The translations under genes were made by a program, and so were the position numbers. The notes beneath the pieces were generated by a model. That model ran no database searches. It was not told the origin of the DNA and was given only the letters and a program-made list of their open reading frames with translations. From assembly GCF_021556395.1 (NCBI RefSeq), contig NZ_JAKGCS010000033.1, positions 261,392 through 325,391 of the forward strand: a stretch of DNA of 64,000 nucleotides, read 5' to 3'. Source of the DNA: Acuticoccus kalidii (lineage in GTDB: Bacteria; Pseudomonadota; Alphaproteobacteria; Rhizobiales; Amorphaceae). Of the stretch, positions 9,898-21,657 are shown piece after piece; positions within the stretch are counted from its first letter, which is position 1, and every line of letters begins with the position of its first letter.

Positions 9898-10721
9898 GCG
9901 GGCCACTCGCGATCATCGCCGGCGGCGGCGCGCTTCCCTGGGAGGCGGCCGCACTGGTCGCCCCGCGCCGCGAGGTCGTGGTCTACGCGCTCGACGGGGA
10001 GGCCGATCCCGCGCCCGCCGGCATCGAGACCCATCCGATCGGCTACGGCCAGATCGGCCGCCTCTTCAAGATGCTCGCCGCCCGCAATTGCCGGGACGTC
10101 ATGTTTCTCGGCGCGATCCGCTCCCGCCCCGATTATCGCCGCATTCTGGGTGACGTCGAGACGCTGAAGCTCGTGCCGAAGATTGTGCGCGCCATCGTCG
10201 GTGGCGACGACACGATCGTGCGCAACGTCATGGCGCTCGTCGAGGCGGAAGGCTTTCGCGTCGTCTCCGTCGAGGACGCCGTGCCGGAGCTTCTGGCGCC
10301 GGCCGGCCTCCTCGGGCGACATGGGCCGAGCGAGGCGCAGCGCGCCGATATCGCCTTCGGCACCCGCTATCTCGACGCCGCAGCGTCCTTCGATATCGGC
10401 CAGGCGGTCGTCGTCGCGGAAGGCCGGATCATCGCGGTGGAGGCGGCGGAGGGGACGGATGCCATGCTCGAACGGTGCGCGAGCCTGCGCGAGGCGAAGC
10501 GTTTTCGCACCCCACGCGGCGCGGGCGTCCTCGTCAAACGCGCCAAGCGCGGGCAGGACATGCGCTCCGACGTTCCGGTCGTCGGCGCGGGCACGCTCCA
10601 AAAGGTGATTGCGGCCGGTTTCGGCGGCATCGCCGTGGAGGCGGGGCGCACGATCCTTGCCGAGCGCGCGGCGATGATCGCAGCGGCCGACAAAGCGCGC
10701 GCCTTCGTGATCGCCCTATGA
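9894..10721 (+). CDS. lpxI: UDP-2,3-diacylglucosamine pyrophosphatase LpxI
   Basis: Hydrolyses UDP-2,3-diacylglucosamine to lipid X; it replaces the unrelated LpxH in most alphaproteobacteria. The 275-residue protein starts with the typical PLAIIAGGGALPWEAA nucleotide-binding region and has the second conserved block around GPSEAQRADIAFG and the C-terminal KRAKRGQDMRSDVPVVG segment (former DUF1009). It sits between lpxA and lpxB with 4-base overlaps on both sides, which fixes the GTG start and supports the function. Confidence 0.93.
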   Translation: MSGPLAIIAGGGALPWEAAALVAPRREVVVYALDGEADPAPAGIETHPIGYGQIGRLFKMLAARNCRDVMFLGAIRSRPDYRRILGDVETLKLVPKIVRAIVGGDDTIVRNVMALVEAEGFRVVSVEDAVPELLAPAGLLGRHGPSEAQRADIAFGTRYLDAAASFDIGQAVVVAEGRIIAVEAAEGTDAMLERCASLREAKRFRTPRGAGVLVKRAKRGQDMRSDVPVVGAGTLQKVIAAGFGGIAVEAGRTILAERAAMIAAADKARAFVIAL

Positions 10722-11851
10722 AGTCGCTCAAGATCGCGATCATCGCCGGCGAGGAGTCGGGCGACCGTCTCGGCGGAGCGCTGATGGCGGCGCTCGCCGA
10801 GCGGGCGGAGATCACCTGGTTCGGCGTCGGCGGCGAGGATATGGCGGCCGCCGGCCTTCAGCCGATCTTCCCGCTCGACGAGATCGCCGTGATGGGGTTC
10901 GACGCGATCGTCCGCCGCCTTCCACAGCTCCTGAGGCGCATCTCGGAGACGGCGACGGCGGTCGCCGAGTTCGGACCCGACGTCCTCATCATCATCGATG
11001 CGCCGGAGTTCAATCACCGCGTCGCCAAGCGCTTTCGCAAGGCAATGCCCGCGGTGCCGATCGTCAATTATGTGAGCCCCACCGTGTGGGCGTGGCGGCC
11101 GGGCCGGGCGAAGGCGATGCGGCCCTATGTCGACCTCGTGCTCGCGCTCTTTCCCTTCGAGCCGGAGGTCCATGCCCGTCTCGGCGGGCCCAAATGCGTC
11201 TATGTCGGCCATCCGCTCTATGAGCGCCTCCGTTCGCTGCGCCGCGGCGGAGAGGGGGAGACGCTGCTCGTCCTTCCCGGCAGCCGGCGCGGCGAGATCG
11301 ATAGGCTGATGCCCCTCTTCGGCGATGTGCTCGCAAGGCTTCGGCCGGAGCTTCCGGTGCGCCTCCTTGCGGTCCCGCGCCATCGCGCGCGGATCGAGGC
11401 GCTTCTCGCCTCCTGGCCGCTCGCGCCCGAGATCCTGTCGGGCACCGAAGGCCAGCGCGAGGCCTTCCGTTCCGCCCGCGCGGCGCTCGCCGCGTCGGGC
11501 ACCGTGACGCTGGAGCTTGCCGCCGCGCGCGTGCCGATGGTGGTCGCATATAAGCTCGACTGGGGCTATCGGCAGGTGAAACGCCTCCACCGCGTCCTGC
11601 CGATCGTCACCGCGCCCTCGATGGTGCTCGCCAATATCGTGATCGGGCGCAATGCGATCCCGGCCTTCCTGGAAGACGAGGCGACGCCCGAAGCGCTCGC
11701 CGCCGCGCTCGGCCCGCTGCTTCTCCCCGAAAGCCCGGAGCGGACGTGCCAGGCCGAGGCGTTTGACGCGTTCGACGCGGCGATGGGGGTGGAAGATTCG
11801 CCGGCCGAGCGGGCCGCCGACGCAGTGCTGACGCTTCTGTCCGAACGCTGA
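10718..11851 (+). CDS. lpxB: Lipid A disaccharide synthase
   Basis: Glycosyltransferase (GT19) that joins lipid X and UDP-diacylglucosamine into the lipid A disaccharide at the inner membrane. The 377-residue product begins with the conserved IAGEESGDRLGGAL and has IDAPEFNHRVAKR, NYVSPTVWAWRPGRA, FEPEVH, YVGHPL and LPGSRRGEI. The frame is open upstream within lpxI, but the ATG overlapping the lpxI stop is the conserved start. Last gene of the lipid A operon; the sequence after it is an insertion-sequence remnant. Confidence 0.95.
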   Translation: MKSLKIAIIAGEESGDRLGGALMAALAERAEITWFGVGGEDMAAAGLQPIFPLDEIAVMGFDAIVRRLPQLLRRISETATAVAEFGPDVLIIIDAPEFNHRVAKRFRKAMPAVPIVNYVSPTVWAWRPGRAKAMRPYVDLVLALFPFEPEVHARLGGPKCVYVGHPLYERLRSLRRGGEGETLLVLPGSRRGEIDRLMPLFGDVLARLRPELPVRLLAVPRHRARIEALLASWPLAPEILSGTEGQREAFRSARAALAASGTVTLELAAARVPMVVAYKLDWGYRQVKRLHRVLPIVTAPSMVLANIVIGRNAIPAFLEDEATPEALAAALGPLLLPESPERTCQAEAFDAFDAAMGVEDSPAERAADAVLTLLSER

Positions 11852-11889
11852 TCCTCCCGGGTGCGGCGCGGCCGCGGCGCTCCGACGTC

Positions 11890-12680
11890 ACCAAAAAACA
11901 GGCTAGGCCGTAGATGCATAAGCGTGGAGCCACAGGCGCACTGAGTCGAGCTGAACCATAGCGAGGAAGTTGGCAGCGAGCTTGTCCTAGCGGGTGGCGA
12001 CGCGGCGGAAGTGCTTCAGCTTGGAGAAGAACCGCTCGATCAGGTTGCGCTCGCGGTAAAGCCACTTGCTGAAGCAGGGTTTCCAGCGGCGGTTGCTCTT
12101 GGGCGGGCTGTTGGGCGTGGCGACCTGGTCTTGGATCAGCTCGCGGATGCCGTCAGCGTCATAGGCCGAGCCGGCCAATACAATTGTACGTGTGCCAAGG
12201 TGGTCGAGCAGCGTGTCAGCGATCTGTCCGTCGTGCGTCTGCCCGGCGGTCAGGCCGAGCCGGATCGGGAGGCCCTGCGCATCGACGGCGACGTGGATCC
12301 TGGTCGTGAGCCCGCCGTGTGATCGACCGAGGCAATGATCTGCACACCTTTTTGCCGTCGCGGCCTGCTGTGGGCGCGAACGGTGCTGTTGATCATCTAG
12401 ATGTCGCCGCCGTGCGCGGCGGATGTGGTATCCTCAGCCGGTCCCACACGCCTGCCTTTCGCCATCGCACGAAGCGGGTGTAGCAGGTGGTGCGTGGGCC
12501 GTAACGCTCCGGCTGGTCCCGCCACGGCGCACCGGAACGCAGCACCCGGAAGATGCCGTCTGGCACGCGCCGATCATCGACGCGCGGCACGCCTCGGGGG
12601 TTGTTGGGCAGAGGCGGCTCGATCACGCACCGCTCAAAATCAGTCAGGTCGTATCGGCTCATTCTGAGCGTGAATCATAA
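11890..12680 (-). mobile_element. Remnant insertion sequence, IS5 family
   Basis: About 0.8 kb between lpxB and the Imm53-like gene is accounted for by the broken IS5-type transposase plus short flanks. I could not find convincing terminal inverted repeats or a target-site duplication, so the limits are approximate. In IS427-group elements the transposase is normally made by a programmed frameshift; here additional lesions show it is dead. The insertion probably helped separate lpxB from downstream genes. Confidence 0.7.
11903..12662 (-). pseudogene. Decayed IS5-family (IS427-type) transposase
   Basis: The N-terminal part reads normally for about 80 residues (MSRYDLTDFE..., WVLRSGAPWRD-like, ERYGPRTTCYTRFVRWRKAGVWDRL), then loses frame. 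The middle part appears in other frames: GGDI-stop-MINST, where an active element has a catalytic MIDST, and then GRSHGGLTTRIHVAVDAQG. The C-terminal part (AYDADGIRELIQDQ, RERNLIERFFSKLKHFRRVATR) is interrupted by TAG at 11987-11989 where Tyr is expected, then continues KLAANFLAMVQLDS to a stop at 11903. Several frameshifts, two in-frame stops and an Asp-to-Asn change at the first catalytic residue make it inactive. Confidence 0.85.
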
Positions 12681-12709
12681 GTCGTGAGGACCGAAGAGCC
12701 TATGAACAG

Positions 12710-13006
12710 CTAGAAAGGCTTGGTCGCCCAATCTCGAAACGCTTCAAGAAGCGATCGAAGGTGTAGGGCGCCCCCGGCGCCGTGAAACACGTTGCCCTCA
12801 GTCCAACACATCCACCAGTCGGCTTCATGTTCACAATTGTGCGAGATCCGCTCCAGCGTCCGCCCGTCGCAATCCGTTCCTTCAAGGTCGATCTTCAGCG
12901 ACCAGCCTGGATTGTCGATGGTGCCGATTGAAGCACCGAAGCTGTGCTCCCAGTCCCCATCGCATTGCGCCTCATACCACTGGGCTAGCCAATCCAGAAC
13001 GTCCAT
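12710..13006 (-). CDS. Imm53-family immunity protein (orphan)
   Basis: A 98-residue acidic, Trp-rich protein: MDVLDWLAQWYEAQCDGDWEH at the start (WLAQWY and CDGDWEH are the key parts), TIDNPGWSLKIDLEGT in the middle and WMCWTEGNVFHGAGG followed by LRSLLEAFRDW at the end. This order matches the Imm53 immunity family as I know it, which neutralises polymorphic toxins delivered by contact-dependent or type VI/VII systems. No toxin, Rhs, CdiA or secretion gene is visible within the window, so it is an orphan. It lies beside an IS remnant, suggesting arrival by transfer or survival of a broken toxin module. The family call is from pattern memory; the target toxin is unknown. Confidence 0.72.
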   Translation of the reverse strand: MDVLDWLAQWYEAQCDGDWEHSFGASIGTIDNPGWSLKIDLEGTDCDGRTLERISHNCEHEADWWMCWTEGNVFHGAGGALHLRSLLEAFRDWATKPF

Positions 13007-13138
13007 CTCGCTATGCTATCGGAGCGCTGTCGAGGTGTGAAGATCGATCGCTCATTTCCCGGCCCTTATGGGTTCACGACCTAGGCGAGGCCTCTGTCTT
13101 CCGGGGGATGGGGCGAGGTTTCGGGGGCCAATAAAGGG

Positions 13139-15226
13139 TCAGTCGCGCTCCACGGTGGGCGCGACGTGCCAATGGCGGACGCGGCCGTTCGGGCGGGCGG
13201 TGTCGCGCCGCCACAGGCCGTCCACGCGCCGGGCGCCGATGCTGCCATGGGCGATCAGGTCGCGTCGGTCGATCCGCAAGGGGGCGGTGCAGGTTCGCAC
13301 GATCCCGCGGCTCACGACCGCCTCGGCGCTCGCGCAATCCTCGGCGAGGGCGCGGGGGGAGCGGGGGACGGCGAGGAGGCCCTCGGCGAGCCCCAGCGTG
13401 CAGCCGAGCGCGTCGCAGCGGGGCGCGGGAGCGTCCGCCGCCGGCAAGGCGGGTGCGCCGTCGGCGCGGCGCCAGCTCTCCGCCGCGAAGCCCGCCGGGC
13501 GTCCGAGGATCGTGAGGCGGCCGTCTTCGCCGCGCGCGGCGACGGTCTCGCCGTCGTCGGCGACGAGGATGTCGTAACGCGGCGCCGTCGGGGCGAGCGC
13601 GAGGCCGGCGAGGATCGCGCCGATCCCGAGAAGGCGCCAGGGCGCGAGGAAGATCGCGAGCCAGAGGATGCCCGCCGCGACGAGGGCGAAGGAGAGAGCC
13701 GGGATCGCTCCGACCGCGCCGGCCGAACCCGTCCAGTCGCTAACCGTGTGGGCGAGAGCGAGGATCGCCGTGAGGCCCGTGCCCATCGCCATGAGCGGCA
13801 GTTCGGCGAGCCCGACGGGCCAGGCGAGGAGGGCGAGGACGCCGGCCGGCATCGCGAGGATTGTGAGGATCGGCATCGCGGCGAGATTGGCGAGGAGGCC
13901 GAGCGGGGCGAGCTGGTGAAAATGATAGGCCGAGGGTGCCGCCGTCGCGAGGCCGGCGATCATCGAGGTCGCCGCGAGGCCGGCGGGGAAGAGGACGAGG
14001 GGCCTCGCCCATCCTCGGACCGTTAAGCGGGGCCGTCCCGCCCACCATTCATAGGCCCCGACGAGGGCGACGACGGCGAGGAAGGACATCTGGAAGCCGG
14101 GCTCCACGACGCTCACCGGATCGATCAGCATGACGACGATCGCCGCCACCGCAATGGTGCGCATCGTGAGGGCGGGCCGATCGGCGAGGATCGCGACGAG
14201 CGCGACGGCGAGCATGATATAGGCCCGCATTGTGGCGACCGAGCCGCCCGAAATCGCGAGATAGAAGGTCGCCGCGAGGAGACCCACCACCGCCGCCCAT
14301 TTGCGGATCGGATAGCGCAGCGCGATCGGCGGGACGAGAGCGAGCCCGCGCCGCACGAGGGCGAAGACGGTGCCGGCGACGAGCGCCATGTGAAGACCGG
14401 AGATCGCGAGGATGTGGCCGAGCCCCGATCGGCGGAGCGCCTCGACATCGCGCTCCTCCATTGCGCCGCGTCGGCCGACGAGGAGGGCGGCGGCGAAGGC
14501 GGCCTCGCGCGGGGGAAGGACCGCGGCGATGCCGGTCTCGATCCCGCTGCGCAGCCGGTCGATCGCGCGGATGGGGCCGTCGCGCGGTGGCGCGCCGGTC
14601 GGCCGCAAGGGGCCATAGGAGAAGCCGGTGGCGCCGATCCGGTCGAAGTAAAGGCGGCGGGCGGCATCATAGCCTCCGGGATAGACCGGCCCGGCGAGCG
14701 GGAAGAGGCCGACGAGGCCGCTCACCGCGTCGCCGACCGCGAACGTGTCGCCGCCGCGCATCGCGATCCGCACGGCGTGAGGCACCGGCCCGTCAAAGTC
14801 GCCTTCGAGGTCGCCGATGACGAGGCTCTGGCGGCCTTCGCCGCGCGATTCGGCTGCGAGGACGCGGCCTGTGATGGTCAGCGTTTCGTCGGCGGCGAGC
14901 ACCGGGGTCGCGCGATATTCGGCCTGGAGGGCGAGGAGAAGGGCGCCGAGAACCACCATCGCGAGGGCGAAGAGCGGCCCCGTGAACGCGGCGAACCGGT
15001 CCGATCGCGCCGCGCCCCAGCGGACGACGAGGAGAGCGGCGAGCGCTTCGCCGAGGCGCAAAGGCGAGGGGTCGAAGGGGGCGGCGACCGCGAGCCCGAT
15101 CCCCGCCGCGACGAAGACCGGCGTCCACAGCCCCGTGCGGCCGAAATCGACATCGTGCGCGATCATGCGGCCGAGCCACGTGGCGACGGCGAAACGGCCA
15201 TCGGCCGGGGTGAGAACGAGGCTCAT
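13139..15226 (-). CDS. comEC: ComEC/Rec2-family DNA-uptake channel protein
   Basis: Polytopic inner-membrane protein expected to carry single-stranded DNA into the cytoplasm during natural transformation. The 695-residue product has N-terminal membrane helices with a DUF4131-like soluble part (about residues 30-200) and the ComEC Competence domain ([19 protein letters not shown] near residue 270, [10 protein letters not shown] later). The C-terminal 150 residues ([20 protein letters not shown]) resemble a shrunken metallo-beta-lactamase-like domain without the HxHxDH metal motif, common in alphaproteobacteria. Whether the organism is competent cannot be told. lexA, which often accompanies comEC in rhizobia, is absent. 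Confidence 0.88.
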   Translation of the reverse strand: MSLVLTPADGRFAVATWLGRMIAHDVDFGRTGLWTPVFVAAGIGLAVAAPFDPSPLRLGEALAALLVVRWGAARSDRFAAFTGPLFALAMVVLGALLLALQAEYRATPVLAADETLTITGRVLAAESRGEGRQSLVIGDLEGDFDGPVPHAVRIAMRGGDTFAVGDAVSGLVGLFPLAGPVYPGGYDAARRLYFDRIGATGFSYGPLRPTGAPPRDGPIRAIDRLRSGIETGIAAVLPPREAAFAAALLVGRRGAMEERDVEALRRSGLGHILAISGLHMALVAGTVFALVRRGLALVPPIALRYPIRKWAAVVGLLAATFYLAISGGSVATMRAYIMLAVALVAILADRPALTMRTIAVAAIVVMLIDPVSVVEPGFQMSFLAVVALVGAYEWWAGRPRLTVRGWARPLVLFPAGLAATSMIAGLATAAPSAYHFHQLAPLGLLANLAAMPILTILAMPAGVLALLAWPVGLAELPLMAMGTGLTAILALAHTVSDWTGSAGAVGAIPALSFALVAAGILWLAIFLAPWRLLGIGAILAGLALAPTAPRYDILVADDGETVAARGEDGRLTILGRPAGFAAESWRRADGAPALPAADAPAPRCDALGCTLGLAEGLLAVPRSPRALAEDCASAEAVVSRGIVRTCTAPLRIDRRDLIAHGSIGARRVDGLWRRDTARPNGRVRHWHVAPTVERD

Positions 15227-15363
15227 CGCCGATGCCCTCTTGCGTGCAGCGGGGACCCGCGTACTTAACGGGCTTCGTCTTCGTCCCGTCGGCCGGAAGG
15301 GTCGACGGACCGGCAGTCGGTTCGCTACATCTGCCGGGACCTAGCCACACTAACGTGTATCGG

Positions 15364-16791
15364 ATGATAATGAAACCCAAGGTGGTAACGCGTTTCGCCC
15401 CGTCGCCCACCGGCTTCCTGCATATCGGGGGCGCGCGGACGGCACTCTTCAACTGGCTCTATGCCCGCCATCATGGCGGTGAGATGCGCCTGCGCATCGA
15501 GGACACCGACCGCGCCCGCTCGACCAAGGAAGCGATCGACGCGATCCTCGACGGTCTCACCTGGCTTGGCATCGAGGGGGACGGGGAGGCGCTCTATCAG
15601 TCCGAGCGCGCCGCGCGTCACCGCGAGGTCGCCGAGGCGCTGCTCGCCAAGGGCGCGGCCTATCGCTGCTATACGAGCGCCGAAGAGCTCGCCGCGATGC
15701 GCGAGACGGCCGCCGCCGAGGGGCGCCCGCCGCGTTATGACGGGCGTTGGCGCGACCGGGATCCGTCGGAGGCGCCGGCGGGCGTCGATCCGGTGATTCG
15801 CCTCAAGGCGCCGCTCGAGGGCGAAACGGTGATCCCCGATCTCGTACAGGGCGAGGTGCGTTTCGCCAACAAGGATCTCGACGATCTCGTGATTCTGCGG
15901 TCCGACGGATCGCCGACCTATATGCTCGCCGTCGTGGTCGACGATCACGATATGGGCGTCACCACCATCATTCGCGGCGACGACCACCTCACCAACGCCG
16001 CGCGGCAGTCGCTGATCTACAAGGCGCTCGACTGGCCGGTGCCGGAGATGGCGCACATTCCGCTGATCCACGGGCCGGACGGGGCGAAGCTCTCCAAGCG
16101 GCACGGTGCGCTCGGGGTCGAGACCTATCGGGCGATGGGCTATCTGCCGGAGGCGCTGCGCAATTATCTGGTGCGTCTTGGCTGGTCGCACGGGGATGAC
16201 GAGTTCTTCTCCACCGAGGCGATGATCGAGCTGTTCGATCTCGGCAGCGTCGGCCGCTCGCCGGCGCGGTTCGACTTCGCGAAGCTCGAGAATATGAACG
16301 GCCATTATATGCGCGAGGCCGATCCGGCCGCGTTGCTGGACGCGCTCGGCCCGGTGATCGACGCCGAGGAGGACGCGCCCGCGCTGAAGGCGGCGCTGGA
16401 CGCCGGCGGGCGTGAGCGGCTCGCGATCGCGATGCCCTCGCTCGCGGAGCGGGCAAAAACGCTCAAGGAGCTTCTCGACAACGCGCGCTTCCTCTGGGCC
16501 GCCCGGCCGCTCGCGATGGAGGAGAAGGCGCAGAAGCTGCTCGACGGCGAGGCGCCGGCCCATCTCGCGGCGCTCAACGCGCGCTTCGCGGCGTTGCCGG
16601 ACTGGACCGCCGAGGCGATCGAGGCGGCGGTTCGCGCCTATGCCGAGGAGGCGGGGCTGAAGCTCGGCAAGGTCGCCCAGCCGCTTCGTGCGGCGCTCAC
16701 CGGGAGCACCACGTCTCCCGGGATCTTCGACGTTCTCCTCGCTCTCGGGCGGGACGAGGCGATGGCGCGGATCGCCGATCAGGCGGCCTGA
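15364..16791 (+). CDS. gltX: Glutamyl-tRNA synthetase
   Basis: Class I aminoacyl-tRNA synthetase that charges tRNA-Glu, or both tRNA-Glu and tRNA-Gln in organisms using the amidotransferase route. The 475-residue product has [16 protein letters not shown] (HIGH-like motif) at the start and [10 protein letters not shown] (KMSKS-like) near residue 240, then the anticodon-binding domain. ATG 15364 or ATG 15370 are both plausible starts; the open frame further upstream lacks family similarity. Its last 13 bases overlap the 3' end of the convergent MFS gene. Confidence 0.95.
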   Translation: MIMKPKVVTRFAPSPTGFLHIGGARTALFNWLYARHHGGEMRLRIEDTDRARSTKEAIDAILDGLTWLGIEGDGEALYQSERAARHREVAEALLAKGAAYRCYTSAEELAAMRETAAAEGRPPRYDGRWRDRDPSEAPAGVDPVIRLKAPLEGETVIPDLVQGEVRFANKDLDDLVILRSDGSPTYMLAVVVDDHDMGVTTIIRGDDHLTNAARQSLIYKALDWPVPEMAHIPLIHGPDGAKLSKRHGALGVETYRAMGYLPEALRNYLVRLGWSHGDDEFFSTEAMIELFDLGSVGRSPARFDFAKLENMNGHYMREADPAALLDALGPVIDAEEDAPALKAALDAGGRERLAIAMPSLAERAKTLKELLDNARFLWAARPLAMEEKAQKLLDGEAPAHLAALNARFAALPDWTAEAIEAAVRAYAEEAGLKLGKVAQPLRAALTGSTTSPGIFDVLLALGRDEAMARIADQAA

Positions 16792-18014
16792 CGGGCGAGC
16801 GTCGGGAGCTGACCCGACAGGCGCGTGGCGACGATGGTGAGAAGCACCGTCGTCGCCGCGCAATAGCCCGACATGAAGAGCGCCTGCTCGGGAAAGGTGA
16901 CGCCGAGATCGATCAGCCAGCCGGTGACGCCCGGACCGAGAGCGGTCGAGAACACCATGCCCGACGTCACCAGCGCCTTGATGCTGCCGATATGGCGGGT
17001 GCCGTAGAGGGTCGGCCAGAGCGAGCCGAGGAGCGTCGCCGCGATGCCATGGCTGGCGGCGATGCCGACGAGGGTGGCGAACCAGATCCAGACCCCGCCC
17101 GGCACCGCGAGGAAGGCGACGCCGGCCGCGACCGGGATGAGGAAGACCGGCAAGACGCGCGTCGGCCCGAGCCGGTCGATCACGCTGCCCGCGATCAGCG
17201 TCGTCGTCAGCGATATGGCGGCGTAGAGCGGGAAGGCGAACGCCATCGTCTCGAGATTGAAGCCGCGGATCTCGGAGATGTGAACCTGGTGGAAGATCAC
17301 ACAGGTTCCGATGAAGGGCGGTGCGAGGACGGCCGGCAGCAACGCCCAGATCGACCAGTGGCGCAGCACCTCCCTGCGGCGCCAATGTCGGCCGCCGATG
17401 CCGACGGCCTCCTCGCCACCGCCTTCGCCCTGCGGCGTGCGGCCATGGCGCAGGAGAAGAAAGAGGATCGGCAGGAAGACGAGGAGGAGCACGGCGATCA
17501 CCACCGCCCAGGTCGCGCGCCAGCCCAAAACCTCGATGAGGCGGACGGTGACGAGCGGAAAGATCGCCTCGCTGATCGGAAAGCCGATGATCGCGATCGC
17601 GATGGCGCGGGCGCGGTTCGCCCGGAACCAGCGGGCCATCGCCGTCATCGAGATGTGGGTCATCATGCCCTGGCCGCAAAAGCGCAGCCCGAAGACAGCA
17701 AGGGCGAGCATGATGGGGCCGGTGGACAGCATCATCGTCGCTGCCGCCGCCGCATAGAGAACGAGCACGGCCATCGTGAGGCGCGCGAGGGGCCGCGTAT
17801 CCGTCAGGCCGCCGAACTGGAAGAGGCAGGCGGCTGAGAGGAAGGTCGCGATCGTGTAGAGCCCGCCCCATTCGCCGTCGGACAGGCCGAATTCGGAACG
17901 AATCCCACCGGAGAACAGCGAGATGAAGTAAGTCTGCCCAAATGCTGAGCCGAACGTCAGGAGGGTGCCCGTTGCGAGCCACCAAGCGTTCTGGCGATAG
18001 AAGCGAGATCGCAT
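16779..18014 (-). CDS. MFS transporter
   Basis: A 411-residue major facilitator with about 12 membrane helices and a central loop rich in Gly/Glu near residue 215. The N-terminal half has [20 protein letters not shown] and a motif-A-like [11 protein letters not shown]. It resembles the oxalate/formate or monocarboxylate-like MFS groups, but I cannot assign a substrate. It is divergent from gltA across about 190 bases and convergent with gltX, so it is probably monocistronic. Confidence 0.85.
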   Translation of the reverse strand: MRSRFYRQNAWWLATGTLLTFGSAFGQTYFISLFSGGIRSEFGLSDGEWGGLYTIATFLSAACLFQFGGLTDTRPLARLTMAVLVLYAAAAATMMLSTGPIMLALAVFGLRFCGQGMMTHISMTAMARWFRANRARAIAIAIIGFPISEAIFPLVTVRLIEVLGWRATWAVVIAVLLLVFLPILFLLLRHGRTPQGEGGGEEAVGIGGRHWRRREVLRHWSIWALLPAVLAPPFIGTCVIFHQVHISEIRGFNLETMAFAFPLYAAISLTTTLIAGSVIDRLGPTRVLPVFLIPVAAGVAFLAVPGGVWIWFATLVGIAASHGIAATLLGSLWPTLYGTRHIGSIKALVTSGMVFSTALGPGVTGWLIDLGVTFPEQALFMSGYCAATTVLLTIVATRLSGQLPTLARQAA

Positions 18015-18206
18015 GCGCCAGTCCTACGCCTTTGTGGCCGCTCAATAAAGCGGCATCTGGGGCTCGTGGGACGTCGGAGACTTGAAGGGGCGGTGCGCTT
18101 CAGATAATCCGCGGTGGACAGAATCTGAACGCAACGTGAGCGGCTTCCTCTCCGGTTGCCTACAGACACGGCGCGTCATCCACTTTAGAGGAATACGGGG
18201 CCGACG

Positions 18207-19502
<1,296 letters not shown>

Positions 19503-19573
19503 TCGGCGGCGGAGGGCGAGGCCGCCCTCCGCGACATGTCGGGCGTCCGCCCCGACCATGCGAACAACGACCG

Positions 19574-19603
19574 AACCGGGTGCCCGACGGCGCCCGGTTT
19601 TTT
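19574..19603 (+). terminator. Rho-independent terminator after gltA
   Basis: An 11-bp stem (AACCGGGTGCC / GGCGCCCGGTT, one G-U pair) with a 4-base loop runs into six T residues. Confidence 0.9.
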
Positions 19604-19889
19604 GTTATCTCGCCGGTCGGGATCGAGCGGCGCTTGGGTGGGGCTCCGCGCTCCATGCTCCAGAATGCCGACATGCGGCTTCCAAGGAGGCCGGGTACCT
19701 CGGCCCCGCCGCGCCAAGTGCCGGATGTCGCCCGGATCCCCGCGGCGTGGCCGGTCCGGAGACCGTGAGCCGCGTGGCCGATGACCCGTTCACCTTGCCC
19801 TGCCTCTGACAGGAGGCGGACGCGCCGGCTGCGCCACGTCGGGCGCTGGAGGGCGCCGCGAGCTTTGTTGAGCCGCGGGTCTGGGTACG

Positions 19890-20535
19890 GCCGATGACCC
19901 GTTGCCCTAACCCTGCCGCTGACAGGAGGCGGGGACGTCGAGGATGCCACGCCGCGTGACGGGGCGCCCGGCGTTTCAGCTCCCTTGTCGGCGGCGGTGA
20001 CGGGCGGGCCGGATAGCTCCGCGCCGCCAGGATGCTTAGAGGTGCGGCTCTGCTACGCCGGGACTGAAGGGCGTTCGGTGTTGTGTCGTCCCGTCGGTCG
20101 GCGTGGCCCCTGACTCGTTCATTTAACCTGACGCTGACATGAGGCGGTACGTTGAGGATGCCACGCCGCGTGATGGGGCGCCCGGTGTTTCAGTTCCCTT
20201 GTCGGCGGCGGTGATGGGCGGGCCGGATAGCTCGGTGCCGCCAGGATGCTTAGAGGTGCGGCTCTGCTACGCCAAGGCTGAAGGGCGTCCGGTGTTGTGT
20301 CGTCCCGTCGGTTGGCGTGGCCGCTGACCCGTTCATTTAACCCTGCCGCTGACAGGAGGCGGGGACGTCGAGGATGTCACGCCGCGTGACGGGGCGCCCG
20401 GCGTTTCAGCGTCCCTGTCGGCGGCGGTGATGGGCGGGCTGGATAGCTCCGTGCCGCCAGGATGCTTAGAGGTGCGGTTCTGTCCCGCCGGAGCTGGAGG
20501 GCGTCCGGTGTTGTGTCGTCCCGTCGGTCGGAAGC
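19890..20535. repeat. Three tandem copies of a ~215-bp repeat
   Basis: Three near-identical units begin around 19890, 20107 and 20323. Each contains, in order, a GACCCGTT-like lead, CTGACAGGAGGCGG, CACGCCGCGTGA, GCGCCCGG, GTCGGCGGCGGTGA, GGGCGGGC(C/T)GGATAGCTC, CCGCCAGGATGCTTAGAGG and GTGTTGTGTCGTCCCGTCGG. The landmark GAGGATG(C/T)CACGCC recurs at 214 and 216-base spacing. A fragment of the lead also occurs at 19781-19825. No frame is conserved across units and none looks coding. The function is unknown; the differences between copies are mostly point changes. Confidence 0.85.
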
Positions 20536-21657
20536 GCACAATGGGTGCCCTGCGTCCCGTGCCTGTTCACGGGAGCGGGATATCGGGCGCGTTAGCCCGA
20601 ACGCTGGCTGAGCCGCTCGCCGGGTCCATGCCAGCCGGGGATGAGAGGGGCGTCTCGCGTCAGGCCTTCCACCTCTTATTGCTCACAGAGATTGGGGTCG
20701 GTCGCGCCAAAATGGGTGTGCGAGGCGTGTCCATTCTTTGGTTGTCCGGTAGGTCGCTGGCGGCGCGGCGCGACGCCGATGCTCGGGTGACTTGCCATGT
20801 TCGAGCACGTCCGCCGCCTCTACCAGCGCGACCGCGACGTCCGCAGCGAGGTCGATGGGTTATGTCGAGGGTTTCGAGGCGCAGACGGGAGCCCGCTGCC
20901 TGCGCCGATACCGCCGGGCGTTACCAGGGAATGGGGTGTCGATTTCGCCATCCGGTCCGCTGCGTGCTCGGGCGTCTTTACCCTCGAAGGCGGAGCGAGG
21001 TTGCTCGGTGAGGTGGTGCGTTTCCGGTGCCGCGCGCCGGACCGCTGGAACGGAACCTGTTGGCGCCGGCGTCGCCGGTCAAACGGCTCGACTTGCGGCA
21101 CGCAGAGCGGCCGGGGCGGTGGCGGACGGCTCCGACCGGCAGCGGCTGGGGGCTCGGCCGGCGCTCTCCATGATCCGCCGCATGGGGCGGGCGCACGGGA
21201 CTGCACGGGTCCGTCGGATGTGGGTGGTGCTCGGACGGACCGACCTTGTGCGGCATCGGGGCAGGGGCGAGGGACGCCTCTGCCGCGGGGATGCATAGCG
21301 CCTGAGGGATCGATCATTCCGGCCGAAGAATGCGCGAGGGCGCTCGCGGGGCATGTCTCGCCGTCGGCGGGGAATACGGCAATGCCGTTTGGGGTGGCCA
21401 TGTGTGCACGCGGGCCGATTAAGGCCGACCGGTTCATGATGAATGCGGCCCCATCGTAGGCGCGTCATGCGGGCCGGGGATGTAGGCCGCTCGGGGTGGC
21501 GGGCTCTCTTCGTGACCGCCGGGTTTGGTCTGGTCTCCCGCCCGGTCGATGGGGCGGGTGATAGCATCCGCCTAGAAGGGCGCCCGCGATGATGGCCGCC
21601 GGGCCCTTGCCGGGGGCTTGGCGGCGTTGGACCGACGGGCGGGACGCCGCGTCGGCC
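20536..21657. other. Gene-poor GC-rich stretch
   Basis: About 1.1 kb between the 215-bp repeats and the minisatellite. Several frames are open for 150-220 codons, but their translations are Arg/Ala/Gly-rich composition artefacts without motifs or coherent starts. The only recognisable content is the short decayed gpr fragment at 20775-20925. I see no RNA gene, promoter or mobile element in the rest. Confidence 0.6.
20775..20925 (+). pseudogene. Decayed inverted fragment of the gpr 3' end
   Basis: Reading the plus strand from 20797 gives FEHVRRLYQRDRDVRSEVD. The intact gene at 21978-28337 has FEDVRRRYQRDRDFRSEVD near its C-terminus. One extra base at the equivalent of the next Arg codon shifts the frame, after which YVEGFEAQTG matches the intact YVDGFEEQMD. 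The nucleotide match over about 20795-20915 is strong, for example CTACCAGCGCGACCGCGAC is shared exactly. Similarity fades on both sides. The fragment is oppositely oriented to gpr and lies about 1 kb beyond its stop codon, so it is a partial inverted duplication under decay. Confidence 0.8.

Noticed and set aside
15325..18045. A 906-codon minus-strand frame spanning two loci
   Set aside because: It is antisense to gltX and an out-of-frame shadow of the MFS gene at 16779-18014.
20427..21459. Two overlapping plus-strand open frames of about 200 codons
   Set aside because: They start in repeat DNA, share no motif, and the only recognisable stretch is a frameshifted remnant of gpr.
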